Shown here in pieces: positions 50,708 through 59,132 of a stretch of DNA of 64,000 bases. The position numbers were made by a program, and so were the translations under genes. The stretch is from contig JACQZQ010000025.1 in NCBI GenBank assembly GCA_016213785.1, positions 1 through 64,000 on the forward strand, given 5' to 3'. The notes under the pieces were generated by a model, which was not told the DNA's origin, did not search any database, and saw only the letters and a list, made by a program, of their open reading frames with translations. The DNA is from Acidobacteriota bacterium (GTDB lineage: Bacteria > Acidobacteriota > Blastocatellia > Chloracidobacteriales > JADJPF01). Numbering within the stretch: the first letter of the stretch is position 1; every line of letters begins with the position of its first letter.

Positions 50708-50878
50708 ATGGCAACTTTATCAACTACTGATATTTGCCCCACCTGTGGGGAGACTTACTATTATTGTGAAGATTGCGGTGGTATTCTTGAAGCCTGTTCC
50801 AATGGTTGTTGCTATGGGCCAGAAGGCCCAACCTATTTAGCCGACTGTGTTTGCGACTACTCTATCCAACCTAAGTAA
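50708..50878 (+). CDS. Small Cys-rich protein, 56 aa
   Basis: ATG 50708 is preceded by a good ribosome site (GGAGGT at 50692-50697, 10 bases from the ATG), and the frame ends at TAA 50876-50878. The 56-residue product is rich in Cys: CPTC near 10, CEDC near 20, then single and paired Cys (ACSNGCCYG), and a final CVCDYS. Paired Cys would hold zinc or iron ions, giving a rubredoxin- or zinc-ribbon-like small protein. I do not recognise the family. It lies beside the NO-response genes and before a terminator hairpin, but no direct link is visible. Confidence 0.75.
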   Translation: MATLSTTDICPTCGETYYYCEDCGGILEACSNGCCYGPEGPTYLADCVCDYSIQPK

Positions 50879-50901
50879 TTTTTCTTTAGCCTAAAAGAAA
50901 G

Positions 50902-50922
50902 CCCAGTGCTTGAGGCACTGGG
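50902..50922. terminator. Bidirectional terminator stem
   Basis: CCCAGTGC (50902-50909) pairs perfectly with GCACTGGG (50915-50922) around TTGAG. On the minus strand it is followed by a T-rich stretch (TTTCTTTTAG), so it ends the acyl-CoA dehydrogenase transcript; it also lies just after the small plus-strand gene. Confidence 0.75.
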
Positions 50923-50965
50923 ATAAGGTTAGATGTCTTTTAAGACATTTAAATTTATAAACCAA

Positions 50966-52144
50966 TTATTCAAAAGCTTGGTGTCCTGTAATTTCTGCTC
51001 CTAAAATTAGGGTGTGGATGTCGTGTGTTCCTTCATAAGTATAAACTGACTCTAAATTATTCATATGTCTCATAATAGGATAATCCCCACTAATTCCATT
51101 TCCACCTAAAATAGTTCTGGCTTTTCTAGCCACTTCCATAGCCATAGAAACATTATTTCTCTTAGCCATAGAAATTTGTGATGGAGTAATTTTACCTTGT
51201 TCTTTTAGTCTTCCTAATTGAAATGAAAGGAGTTGAGCTTTAGTAATTTCTGTTAACATATCAGCAAATTTAGCTTGTTGTAATTGGAAAGCTGAAATAG
51301 GTTTACCAAACTGAACCCGACCTTGAGCATAATCTAGGGCAGTTTGATAGCAAGCCATTGCAGAACCAATTGCTCCCCAAGAAATACCATAGCGTGCTTG
51401 TGAAAGACACATTAATGGAGATTTTAATCCTTTTGAAAGGGGTAAAATATTTTCTTCTGGAATTTCACAATCAGAAAATACTAGCTCTGAAGTAACACTA
51501 GCTCTTAAGGAATGCTTACGGTGTATTTCTGGAGCAGTAAAACCTGGAGTTCCCTTTTCTACTAAAAAGCCTCGAATAGTATCATTACCATCATCAGTTT
51601 TTGCCCAAACTACAGCAATATCAGCAATTGTGCCGTTTGTAATCCAAGCTTTTGTACCATTAAGGAGCCATCCTTTTTCTGTTCGTTTAGCCCTTGTTAC
51701 CATTCCAGCAGGGTTTGAACCAAAATCTGGTTCTGTAAGTCCAAAACAGCCAATTTTATCACCCTTAGCCATTGCTGGAAGCCATTTACGCTTTTGTTCT
51801 TCCGAGCCAAAAGCATAAATTGGATACATTGCAAGAGAACCTTGAACACTAGAAAAACTACGGATACCGCTATCACCCCTTTCTATTTCTTGTATTACTA
51901 GACCGTAAGCAACAGCACCTAAGCCAGCACATCCATATTCAGTAGGAAGACTAGCGCCTAACACCCCTAAGTCTCCTAAAGGCTTAACTATTTCCATAGG
52001 AAATCTTGCTTTTTCATAACAATCTTCAATAATGGGAATAAGCTTTTCTTCAATAAATTCCCTAACTGAATCTCTGGTCAATCTCTCTTCATCTGTAAGT
52101 AGTGAATCAATATTATAAAAGTCCACACCTTTAAATTTTGCCAT
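50966..52144 (-). CDS. gcdH: Acyl-CoA dehydrogenase, glutaryl-CoA dehydrogenase-like
   Basis: The 392-residue protein has the acyl-CoA dehydrogenase fold with CFGLTEPDFGSNPAGM, GTKAWITNG, the RGFLVEKGTPGF loop and the catalytic Glu in TYEGTHDIHTLILG. The GDSGIRSFSSVQGSL segment keeps the Arg and Ser used to bind the second carboxylate in glutaryl-CoA dehydrogenase, which makes crotonyl-CoA from glutaryl-CoA in lysine and tryptophan breakdown. The gene is alone on its transcript; a hairpin at 50902-50922 lies downstream. Other acyl-CoA dehydrogenases of similar length cannot be excluded without alignment. Confidence 0.88.
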   Translation of the reverse strand: MAKFKGVDFYNIDSLLTDEERLTRDSVREFIEEKLIPIIEDCYEKARFPMEIVKPLGDLGVLGASLPTEYGCAGLGAVAYGLVIQEIERGDSGIRSFSSVQGSLAMYPIYAFGSEEQKRKWLPAMAKGDKIGCFGLTEPDFGSNPAGMVTRAKRTEKGWLLNGTKAWITNGTIADIAVVWAKTDDGNDTIRGFLVEKGTPGFTAPEIHRKHSLRASVTSELVFSDCEIPEENILPLSKGLKSPLMCLSQARYGISWGAIGSAMACYQTALDYAQGRVQFGKPISAFQLQQAKFADMLTEITKAQLLSFQLGRLKEQGKITPSQISMAKRNNVSMAMEVARKARTILGGNGISGDYPIMRHMNNLESVYTYEGTHDIHTLILGAEITGHQAFE

Positions 52145-52359
52145 ATAAACTCCAAGATAATTTATTTTTGCTAAATGCTTTTTAACTTTGTAGAAATAAT
52201 TCTAAGCAGATGTATAACTGGTAAGGATAACATCAAATTAATCTAACCTGCTACTCAAAATCGGCTTGACCAGACCATTACCAGGAGATTACTCTATTAA
52301 TTTGCTAATCTATTTCCTTTTTTTCTATTTTGTTTCAATCAAAATCTGGAGAATATACT

Positions 52360-52689
52360 ATGAAAGTTTCTTTACGCAAACTAGCACATGCTCGTTCTGG
52401 TGATAAAGGTGATACAGCCAATGTAGGTTTAATAGCTTTAGATCCAAAATACTATCCATTACTAGTAAAAGAAGTTACTAGCGAGCGTGTAAAAAAGCAT
52501 TTTGCACTTATTTGTAAAGGTAAAGTTGAGCGTTTTGAGCTACCTAATCTTGGTGCGCTTAATTTTTTGCTTTATGAATCATTAGGAGGAGGGGGAACAC
52601 TTTCGCTTAAGACAGATGCTCAAGGTAAAACGTATAGTTCAGCACTTCTTAGAATGGAAATAGATATACCTGATGACTTTAAATTATAA
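52360..52689 (+). CDS. AtuA-related small ferredoxin-fold-like protein
   Basis: The 109-residue protein starts LRKLAHARSGDKGDTANVGLIAL and ends with an aromatic-poor beta region, the pattern of the small domain found at the C-terminus of AtuA-type proteins (acyclic terpene utilisation) and as a separate protein next to acyl-CoA metabolism genes. ATG 52360 has GGAG nine bases upstream; the earlier in-frame TTG 52330 has no ribosome site. It lies just after the divergent glutaryl-CoA dehydrogenase and 12 bp before the next gene. The large AtuA partner is not adjacent. Confidence 0.7.
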   Translation: MKVSLRKLAHARSGDKGDTANVGLIALDPKYYPLLVKEVTSERVKKHFALICKGKVERFELPNLGALNFLLYESLGGGGTLSLKTDAQGKTYSSALLRMEIDIPDDFKL

Positions 52690-52701
52690 AAGCTAAAGGC
52701 T

Positions 52702-54234
52702 ATGGGCAAAATAAAAAAAATAGATGAATTTATTGTATCTATTGAAGATAGCACAACATTACTTAAGCTTTACCTTCAACGAGTAGCAAGATCTCCTGGT
52801 AATGCTACTTATTGTCGTGCTCTAGCAACACATGCTGGAGAAATTCGTTATGCAGCAGAAACCCTTTATATAAACCTTACACATGAGCTAGCATCCTTAA
52901 CTAAACCTCTTGCAATAGCAACGGTGAACTATGTTGAATACTTAATGGAGTTAGCTAATTTAATCGATCAACTAGCTTTAGATATGGCAAGCGGGCAAGC
53001 TTTTGATCTAGTTTCTGCTATTGACCTTTTAAGAGATGGTGTTGATAAATTAGAGCAATTAATTCAAATTATTAGTCAAGGCCAAATTGTTAATGCCAAA
53101 GCAATTGCACAAACAATTAAAACCTTTCAGGAAATTTTAGAGGGTGAGGTTTCTTTTGTTGATGATGTAATTTCAAGAACTGCCGAACATCCTGTGCCTG
53201 AAGCATCAACAGAAGATAATGAGTTAAATTTTGAAGAAGAAGATCCGTTTGATGAGCTAGAAATAGATAATGAGTTACTAGATGAGATCGTCAATGGCCT
53301 AGATGATTCTGTTGATTCCGTGATAGAAGAACAAGCAACTCTAAAAACAGCTATTTCTGGCGAAGCTGATTACCTTCTAGAAATTAATACTAAACAACTA
53401 AAAGAATTATTTGCAAATTTAATCTCAAGTTATGCTCAACCAATAAAAGGGTTTATTAAAGAATTAAGGGATGGCTTTGCATCTAAAGAATGGATTACGA
53501 TATGTAGCCAAGCCCTTGAATTAATAGATAATGCTGCTTTTTCAATGGATTACGAGGATCTAAGCCTAGCAGTTAGTAATTTTTCTAGTCTATTAAAAAG
53601 CGTTAAAGAAAGTCCTGAACGTTTAATTAGTGGAGAGAATAAAAAAGAAATCCTAACAAGTTATACTTACTTAGTTCTTTGTCTTCCTCAAGCTTTTTCT
53701 CTAGAGGATGATATTATTAATATAATTTCTTCTCGTGAAGGGCTTATTATTCAATCTCTTCTAAAACAAGTTAAACAAGTAGGTACAACAACAGTAAGAA
53801 AGCTTTTTGCTGCTGGTCTAACAACACTAGAACAATATTACCAAGCAAAACCATCTGAGTTAGTATTACTTGCTAATATACGACCTTGGCTAGCAGAACG
53901 CATCTGTCAGCAGTTTCAACAACACCTTAGAGATAATAAAGATAATAAAGAGCCTAACAAAGTAACTTACAAGAAAAAACTTAAACTTTTAGTAGAAGAA
54001 CTTAAACGTCAACAATTTCTCTTTAAGAAAGCTACTCTAGAAGATTGGTATTCACAACAAGATTCTGAGCAAAAGAAACAACGTCGTAGAAATAGACAAA
54101 AGGTTATGTGGCAGATTAATGCGGTTTTAGCTGAAGAAGGAACTGCTGTTTCTATGGCTCTTTTAAAAGAATTAAAGAAATTAGTTTTTGAGCGTAGGAT
54201 TGAGCGCTTAGAAGCTTACCTAGTAAATATGTAA
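52702..54234 (+). CDS. Unknown 510-aa protein with HPt-like N-terminus and helix-hairpin-helix-like segment
   Basis: The protein begins with helices that look like a bundle (EIRYAAETLYINLTHELASL, LIDQLALDMASG), followed by an acidic linker (LNFEEEDPFDELEIDNELLD) and a C-terminal part containing VGTTTVRKLFAAGLTTLEQYYQ, a helix-hairpin-helix-like motif as in DNA/RNA-binding or structural proteins, then a charged helical tail (KKKLKLLVEELKRQQFLFKK). I do not recognise the family. No enzymatic residues are clear. It follows the AtuA-like gene by 12 bp, so the two may be cotranscribed, and ends before a terminator at 54365. Confidence 0.6.
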   Translation: MGKIKKIDEFIVSIEDSTTLLKLYLQRVARSPGNATYCRALATHAGEIRYAAETLYINLTHELASLTKPLAIATVNYVEYLMELANLIDQLALDMASGQAFDLVSAIDLLRDGVDKLEQLIQIISQGQIVNAKAIAQTIKTFQEILEGEVSFVDDVISRTAEHPVPEASTEDNELNFEEEDPFDELEIDNELLDEIVNGLDDSVDSVIEEQATLKTAISGEADYLLEINTKQLKELFANLISSYAQPIKGFIKELRDGFASKEWITICSQALELIDNAAFSMDYEDLSLAVSNFSSLLKSVKESPERLISGENKKEILTSYTYLVLCLPQAFSLEDDIINIISSREGLIIQSLLKQVKQVGTTTVRKLFAAGLTTLEQYYQAKPSELVLLANIRPWLAERICQQFQQHLRDNKDNKEPNKVTYKKKLKLLVEELKRQQFLFKKATLEDWYSQQDSEQKKQRRRNRQKVMWQINAVLAEEGTAVSMALLKELKKLVFERRIERLEAYLVNM

Positions 54235-54364
54235 GTAAAAGTCTTATTTTTAGAATTATTCTAGACTAGAAATCCCATTTTTGAGATAAATACTTTGCAG
54301 GCTTTTAAGAATTTATATATACTTCTTCCTATTCAGTTCTAGAGTTCTAGATAAAAGCACTCGT

Positions 54365-54396
54365 AGCCAGCAGCTATTTAGGCTAGCTGGCTTTTT
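54365..54396 (+). terminator. Terminator after the 510-aa gene
   Basis: AGCCAGC (54365-54371) pairs with GCTGGCT (54386-54392); an inner AGC pairs with GCT. A run of T follows (TTTTTCC). It ends the 52360-54234 transcript. Confidence 0.8.
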
Positions 54397-54427
54397 CCTT
54401 TTCTAAAGCCAAACTCCCCTAAAACAA

Positions 54428-54460
54428 AAGGGGAGACAAGAATTTAACTTATCTCCCCTT
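54428..54460 (-). terminator. Terminator after the M23 peptidase gene
   Basis: AAGGGGAGA (54428-54436) and TCTCCCCTT (54452-54460) pair around a 15-base loop. On the minus strand TTTTGTTTT follows. An alternative pairing with CTCCCCT (54414-54420) is possible. Confidence 0.8.
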
Positions 54461-54486
54461 AAGTTATGCTATTTAATATAATTAGC

Positions 54487-55287
54487 TTAATTATCTATTT
54501 CTTCTAAGCCATTAGAAGCTAGAGTTTCTGTAGTAGAATCTTCTAAAGCTTCAAGATTTGGAAAATCTCTTTTATAAAGGATTTGTAATGGATTAAGTTG
54601 ACGGCCTTCATTATCCATTAATTCAAAATGTAGATGTGGGCCAGTTGATCTACCTGTAGAGCCAATTTTAGCAATAGGACTATTAAGTTCTACTCTATCA
54701 CCACAGGCCACTATTAATGTTTGTGCATGAGCATAACGGCTTAGGCTTCCATCATCATGAGAAATAATAAGAGTGTTACCATAACCGCTTTGCCAACCAG
54801 CAAAAACTACTTTTCCTGGTGCAGCAGGATAAAAGAGTGTTCCTTTAGGAGCAGCAATATCAATTCCTTTATGACGATGGGTACGGCGTTTTTCACCATA
54901 AGAAGAACTGATTAAACCTTTTAATGGAAAATAAAACCTGCTATCAATTTTACTTTCCAAGTTAGAACCATTAGTAGCAACTCTTGGATTAACAAACCTT
55001 GGTCTAGTTACTACTTCAGGTTTGCTTTCTTCTGGATGTGATTCGGTTTTAGGATTTTCTATAGTTGTAGAAATTAAAGCTACAGGCATTTCCATATGTT
55101 TATAGCTTTGGGCTGAAACATTTTGTTCAAAAGAAAATACTATAAAAAGAAGAGAGAAAATTAAAAGATTATTGTTGTATTTAGACATTACAGTGTTACT
55201 AATATTTACACCGCTAGTAGAACTCCCATAAATCCCTTTTTGAGAAAAGACCTCTACACTCCTAGACATTAGCTTACCAAAGTACAT
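54487..55287 (-). CDS. M23 metallopeptidase (LytM-type cell-wall hydrolase)
   Basis: The 266-residue protein has an N-terminal hydrophobic segment (NNLLIFSLLFIVFSFEQNVSAQS) and a C-terminal M23 domain. Zinc ligands appear in THRHKGIDIAAPKGT (HxxxD), and GRSTGPHLHFELM (HxH), with the GKVVFAGWQSGYGNTLIISH core between. It cuts peptidoglycan cross-bridges or acts as an activator of amidases. The gene is preceded by a c-di-AMP riboswitch, which in other bacteria controls wall-hydrolase and potassium-related genes. ATG 55287 begins a basic leader and fits the transcript order; an internal Met after the leader is possible. Confidence 0.92.
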   Translation of the reverse strand: MYFGKLMSRSVEVFSQKGIYGSSTSGVNISNTVMSKYNNNLLIFSLLFIVFSFEQNVSAQSYKHMEMPVALISTTIENPKTESHPEESKPEVVTRPRFVNPRVATNGSNLESKIDSRFYFPLKGLISSSYGEKRRTHRHKGIDIAAPKGTLFYPAAPGKVVFAGWQSGYGNTLIISHDDGSLSRYAHAQTLIVACGDRVELNSPIAKIGSTGRSTGPHLHFELMDNEGRQLNPLQILYKRDFPNLEALEDSTTETLASNGLEEIDN

Positions 55288-55735
55288 GAAAATTCCTTTC
55301 TTAGGTTAAGTCTAAAGACTTGTATTAAATTTTTTGGGAAGGGTAACAGAGTCCAAGCTAGAAAAGCGGACACTAGTCCTTCCAATTATGCCTACGAGGT
55401 TAGCTGACGGGCTTGAGTTTGGAAGTGCTCTATCAAGCTAGTAAAACAGGTAAAAACTTGAATTCGCCCCTGCTAGAAAGTGCTTACTTTCTAGTGAATT
55501 TTGGTTCCCCCGTTCTTTTGCTAGGCAAAAGATTAGGCCGACGAAACTGAAAACTTACTTGAGAATATATTGAAAACTTACACTTAATTATTTTTATTTT
55601 TAGGGAGTAATAATAGAAATTACTCCCGTCTTGAGAGAAGCCGATTATAGCCAGCATTTTTCGTTTTGACTAGCCTTAATTCCGAGTTTGCTAATAAAAG
55701 TTTAGAAAAAGGTATGTGCTAAGCTCTAAGGTATT
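55288..55735. other. Gap containing the riboswitch leader
   Basis: The 448-bp gap has no reading frame. It holds the riboswitch (minus strand) and the segment between riboswitch and start codon. Bases 55560-55735 show nothing notable; the promoter of the M23 transcript should lie here, behind the end of the SCO1 gene. Confidence 0.6.
55385..55540 (-). ncRNA. ydaO/yuaA-type c-di-AMP riboswitch
   Basis: Read on the minus strand, the region shows the motifs of the ydaO/yuaA element in order: an initial P1 arm (GCCTA), AACGGGGGAACC, later GGGGCGAATTC, then AAGCCCGTCAGCTAACCTCG with the closing arm TAGGC. The consensus pieces GGGGGAACC and CCGUCAGCUAACCUCGUA are hallmarks of this riboswitch class, which binds cyclic di-AMP and usually turns genes off. 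It lies in the leader of the M23 peptidase gene. The downstream arms that could make the expression platform (GGAAGG with CCTTCC, AGTGTCC with GGACTCT) lie between it and the gene. Confidence 0.88.
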
Positions 55736-56416
55736 TTATTTACTAACACTTAATAGTTGTGCAGCATTTTCTTCTAAAAGCTTCATTTCATTCTCCCGTT
55801 CAATATGATAATAGCCTCGAATATGAGCATTGCGATCAACTAGTACTAGTCTTTGGCTATGGCTAGTCGGGTCTTCATCTGCACTTAGGCGAAAACCTTT
55901 TACAGAAAGCTCTATAATTTTTGATTTTTCTCCAGTAACAAAAAGCCAATCATCCTTTGCATCAAATTGCTTAGCATAATCAGCTAGTTTTTCTACTGTA
56001 TCAACAGCAGGATCAACGCTAATAGAAAGTAGATGTAAACCTTTAGTACCTAAACTTCTTTTTAGCTTAGCCATTTGCCCAGTCATTATTGGGCAAGCCC
56101 CTTGACAACTAGTAAAAAAGAAATCTGCTACCCAAACTTTCCCTTTTAAGCTTGCTAAAGTTATTGTTCGCCCTTGTTGATCTGTAAGAGAAAAATCCAT
56201 TAATTCGCCAAGATCTGATAGAGAGGTAATTTCAGAGTTTCCTGCAATATCATTATCTGACTTAGAACTATTTGTATTAATTCCATTAGTTCCGTTAGTT
56301 CCATTAGTTATAACTTGCCCTGTACCAGGGCTTGTTTGGCAATTAAGAAATAATTGCAACAGAGAGAAAAATAATACAAAAGAAAAACATTTCTTTATTT
56401 TAGATACTTTTAACAT
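55736..56416 (-). CDS. SCO1/SenC-family copper-binding thioredoxin-fold lipoprotein
   Basis: The protein has an N-terminal signal with lipobox-like Cys (FFSLLQLFLNCQTSPG) and a SCO1 domain: the copper CxxxC motif in FFFTSCQGACPIMTG and the conserved His in the later DEDPTSHSQRLV segment. These bind copper and help assemble cytochrome oxidase or resist copper. ATG 56416 has GGAGT upstream; a Met 48 bases earlier lacks one. It is the last gene of the kinase/metal-export operon. It is separated from the cupredoxin gene by about 110 bp. Confidence 0.9.
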   Translation of the reverse strand: MLKVSKIKKCFSFVLFFSLLQLFLNCQTSPGTGQVITNGTNGTNGINTNSSKSDNDIAGNSEITSLSDLGELMDFSLTDQQGRTITLASLKGKVWVADFFFTSCQGACPIMTGQMAKLKRSLGTKGLHLLSISVDPAVDTVEKLADYAKQFDAKDDWLFVTGEKSKIIELSVKGFRLSADEDPTSHSQRLVLVDRNAHIRGYYHIERENEMKLLEENAAQLLSVSK

Positions 56417-56529
56417 AAAAATTACTCCAAAACTGTCTATAAAAATTAGAAGCAAGGTTAGCATATTTTATTTTTAAAAATAGTTGCTATTGCTGATGTT
56501 TAACGGTTTTGGAGGACATAGACAAAAAT

Positions 56530-57675
56530 TTATTTAACTAAAACATTACCCTTTAACATCCCCATACCACAAGTAAACTCATAGCCTGAAGTTTTATCAG
56601 GTGTAAATTCAACCAAGATTTCTTTCCCTAAGGGAAGCTCTTTACGAATACCAAGCTCAGTAAATAACACTTCTTCGCCACAATTTTTTTCATCTGCACG
56701 GATAAAAGTAATTTGAGCAGGAACGCCTGGTTTTAGTTGAAAATTAGTAGGTGTAAAGCCATCCTTATCTACAGTGACTTTTAGTTTTTGAACTCCTGAA
56801 TCATTTTTAGCAAGAATGGCTTCAGATTGCGCCTTACCTTCAGCTACATTGATTATAAAAGGAGCAACAATAACTTTGCCTTTGCGTTGAAACTGAGTCC
56901 AAATCTTATAAAGTCCTGGTTTTGGGAAAATTGTACGAGTACCAATTTCTGGCCCACCTCGTTCGTCTTTGCTTTTGGCTTCTACTAAAGGGTGAGCATG
57001 TAAGGTTTCGCTGTGGTCTTGCTTAATAATATTAAAGTGAGCAAATGCTCCTAAATAAGGTTCTATATCTGTGATAGGTTTTCCTGTTTTAGCATCTTCA
57101 ACTAAAAATGCTAGTGTTAAAGCTTCATTGGCCTGAAAAGCCTTTTCAGGTTTTATAGTAACTTTTAGGTCTTCTATTATTTGAAAATCTGTTTTATCCT
57201 CCACAAGTTCAATAGCGGCTGGAACAGTTCCAATAACATTTATATCTAGTCTTGCTAGCCTATGTCCAACGCTTTTAGGGCTGTAATCTAGATAAAATCT
57301 ATATTTCCCTGCATTTGGAAACTCTGTTTCGACTTCAAAAATGCTTCCATCGCTAGTAGGCATTGGATGAATATGATTAAAAAAAGATAAGTCCTCACTT
57401 ACAACTATTAAGTGCATAGGCTTTTCATGCACAATTTCTAAATCATTAATGCTAATATCTTTTGTAGAGGCATCTTGCATAGAAAAAATTAGTTTAGCTT
57501 TCTCTTTAGGTTTTACCTCGCTAGGTTCAGTAGATAAACTAACATTAAAATATACAGCTTTTTTTGTTACAGGCTTTTGCTCTGTGGTTTCAGTTGTTTT
57601 TTCTCCACCACAAGCCCATAAAAGCAAGGCGACTGAAAATAATATTAGCAAAAATAACAACTGCTTTTTCTGCAT
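56530..57675 (-). CDS. Lipoprotein with C-terminal cupredoxin-like domain
   Basis: The protein starts with a lipoprotein signal (LLILFSVALLLWACGGEKT, Cys at the lipobox). A central region has a repeated pair of beta domains with His-rich stretches (MHLIVVSEDLSFFNHIHPMP; HFNIIKQDHSETLHAHP) that resemble copper-handling modules. The C-terminal cupredoxin-like domain (about 290-381) ends EFTCGMGMLKGNVLVK, with His, Cys and Met ligand candidates. It should bind copper at the outer face. The ATG at 57675 has GGAGGG upstream, while an earlier in-frame start lacks one. It sits between TolC and SCO1 genes. Confidence 0.85.
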   Translation of the reverse strand: MQKKQLLFLLILFSVALLLWACGGEKTTETTEQKPVTKKAVYFNVSLSTEPSEVKPKEKAKLIFSMQDASTKDISINDLEIVHEKPMHLIVVSEDLSFFNHIHPMPTSDGSIFEVETEFPNAGKYRFYLDYSPKSVGHRLARLDINVIGTVPAAIELVEDKTDFQIIEDLKVTIKPEKAFQANEALTLAFLVEDAKTGKPITDIEPYLGAFAHFNIIKQDHSETLHAHPLVEAKSKDERGGPEIGTRTIFPKPGLYKIWTQFQRKGKVIVAPFIINVAEGKAQSEAILAKNDSGVQKLKVTVDKDGFTPTNFQLKPGVPAQITFIRADEKNCGEEVLFTELGIRKELPLGKEILVEFTPDKTSGYEFTCGMGMLKGNVLVK

Positions 57676-57709
57676 TAAAAACTTCCCTCCAATCACAATA
57701 AAAATGTGA

Positions 57710-59128
57710 TTAATTTACTTTTATACCAACAGCTTTTTCTAAAGCAATTAGTGATAAATAATAGTCTTTTTGTACAGTTAAATAGTCTTTTTGAGACTCC
57801 ATAAGTCTACGTTGTTCAGTAATTACATCTATAAGGTTTTGATCACCTAATTGATAAGCAACTTGTAGAATTTTTAGATTATCTTGTGCTTTTGGTAAGA
57901 TATTTGTTTCAAATAGCTTAACGGCTTGTTCACTATTTGTAAATTGAGCAAAAGCTAATGTTACTTCTTGTTTTATTTTTTGCTCTAATTGTTCTCGTAA
58001 ATAAGTAGCTTGTGTTTTATTTGCAGTTGCCTCAAGTATATCGCCTTGATTGCGGTTATAAAGGGGTAGAGAAAAAGAAATTCCTCCTCCAATTTTTCTT
58101 TCTATACTAGAAAATCTTAATATATTATCCTCTGTTTTTCTTTCTTCCTTATATTTAGCAAAAAGGTCAATATTAGTCTTTGCTTGAGATTCTGCTAGAT
58201 TAATACGGGCTTGAGCAATATCTTCGCCTATACGCACAGCTTGCAAATCAGCACGATTTTCTAAAGCTAAATTTTGAAGTTCTAAAAGTTCTAATGATAA
58301 AATTTTTGAAACAGGAAAAGTTGGTTTAAGTTTAAGAACAAACCCAACCTCTAGATTAGCAAGAAGTTTTATTTGAGTAAAACTAGCTTTAACTTGCAAT
58401 TCAGCTTGAAGTTGTTGTATTTTCCAACGATTTAATTCTACTTCACTTAGCTGTAAATCTAATTTAGCTACATCTCCTTCTTTAAATTTTACTTCTACAA
58501 TTTTGAAATTCTCCTCGTTTAATTTCACTAATTTTTCTAGAAACTCTAAATATTGGCAATTTGCTAAAGCATTGATATATTGGGTAGTTATTTCTAAACG
58601 TAGGTTTTGTTCTTGAAACAAAACCTCTTTTTCTAATTGTGCCAATTCTAAATCAACTACCTTAATGCGTTTTTCTCGTTTTTTACCCCTCTCAATAGGT
58701 TGTGAATAAGTAGCACTTAAATCATATTCACCATTACGGTTACTTAGCTCATCTGTAAGAAATTCTATGTCAATTTTAGGATTAGGTCTTAAAGCTGCCT
58801 GAATGCGCCTAGCTTGCAAAACATCTTTTTTTTGCCTAATAGAAATTAACCCTTTATTGTTTTGCATTGCTTGGTTAATAAGCCAATCTATCGATCTAGC
58901 GCTATCATCATCAGCAACATACTGTAAATAAAATGGTGTTGAATATTTAGATAAGTCTATTTTTTTTAGCAACTCTTCGGCTCTAGAAGTTTCTTGATTA
59001 TTATTCTTATCACTATTTTGAGCATTATCTTTAACATTATCTTTAATATTATCTTGAGCATTACTTGAAGAATAAAAACTTATTAGAAAAATAATGCTAA
59101 AGATAGTTATAAAAATTTTTTCTTTCAT
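57710..59128 (-). CDS. TolC-family outer membrane efflux protein (CusC-like)
   Basis: After a signal peptide (KIFITIFSIIFLISFYSSSNAQ), the protein has the paired alpha-hairpin pattern of TolC/OEP proteins: NNKGLISIRQKKDVLQARRIQAALRPNPKIDIEF, then TQYINALANCQYLEFLEKLVKLNEENFKIVEVKFKEGDVAKLDLQLSEVELN, the second repeat (QKEVTL-like) and LGDQNLIDVITEQRRLMESQKDYL. It forms the outer-membrane channel of an RND-type pump. The matching inner membrane pump and adaptor are not in this window. ATG 59128 starts the signal peptide. It overlaps neither neighbour. Confidence 0.9.
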   Translation of the reverse strand: MKEKIFITIFSIIFLISFYSSSNAQDNIKDNVKDNAQNSDKNNNQETSRAEELLKKIDLSKYSTPFYLQYVADDDSARSIDWLINQAMQNNKGLISIRQKKDVLQARRIQAALRPNPKIDIEFLTDELSNRNGEYDLSATYSQPIERGKKREKRIKVVDLELAQLEKEVLFQEQNLRLEITTQYINALANCQYLEFLEKLVKLNEENFKIVEVKFKEGDVAKLDLQLSEVELNRWKIQQLQAELQVKASFTQIKLLANLEVGFVLKLKPTFPVSKILSLELLELQNLALENRADLQAVRIGEDIAQARINLAESQAKTNIDLFAKYKEERKTEDNILRFSSIERKIGGGISFSLPLYNRNQGDILEATANKTQATYLREQLEQKIKQEVTLAFAQFTNSEQAVKLFETNILPKAQDNLKILQVAYQLGDQNLIDVITEQRRLMESQKDYLTVQKDYYLSLIALEKAVGIKVN

Positions 59129-59132
59129 AAAA

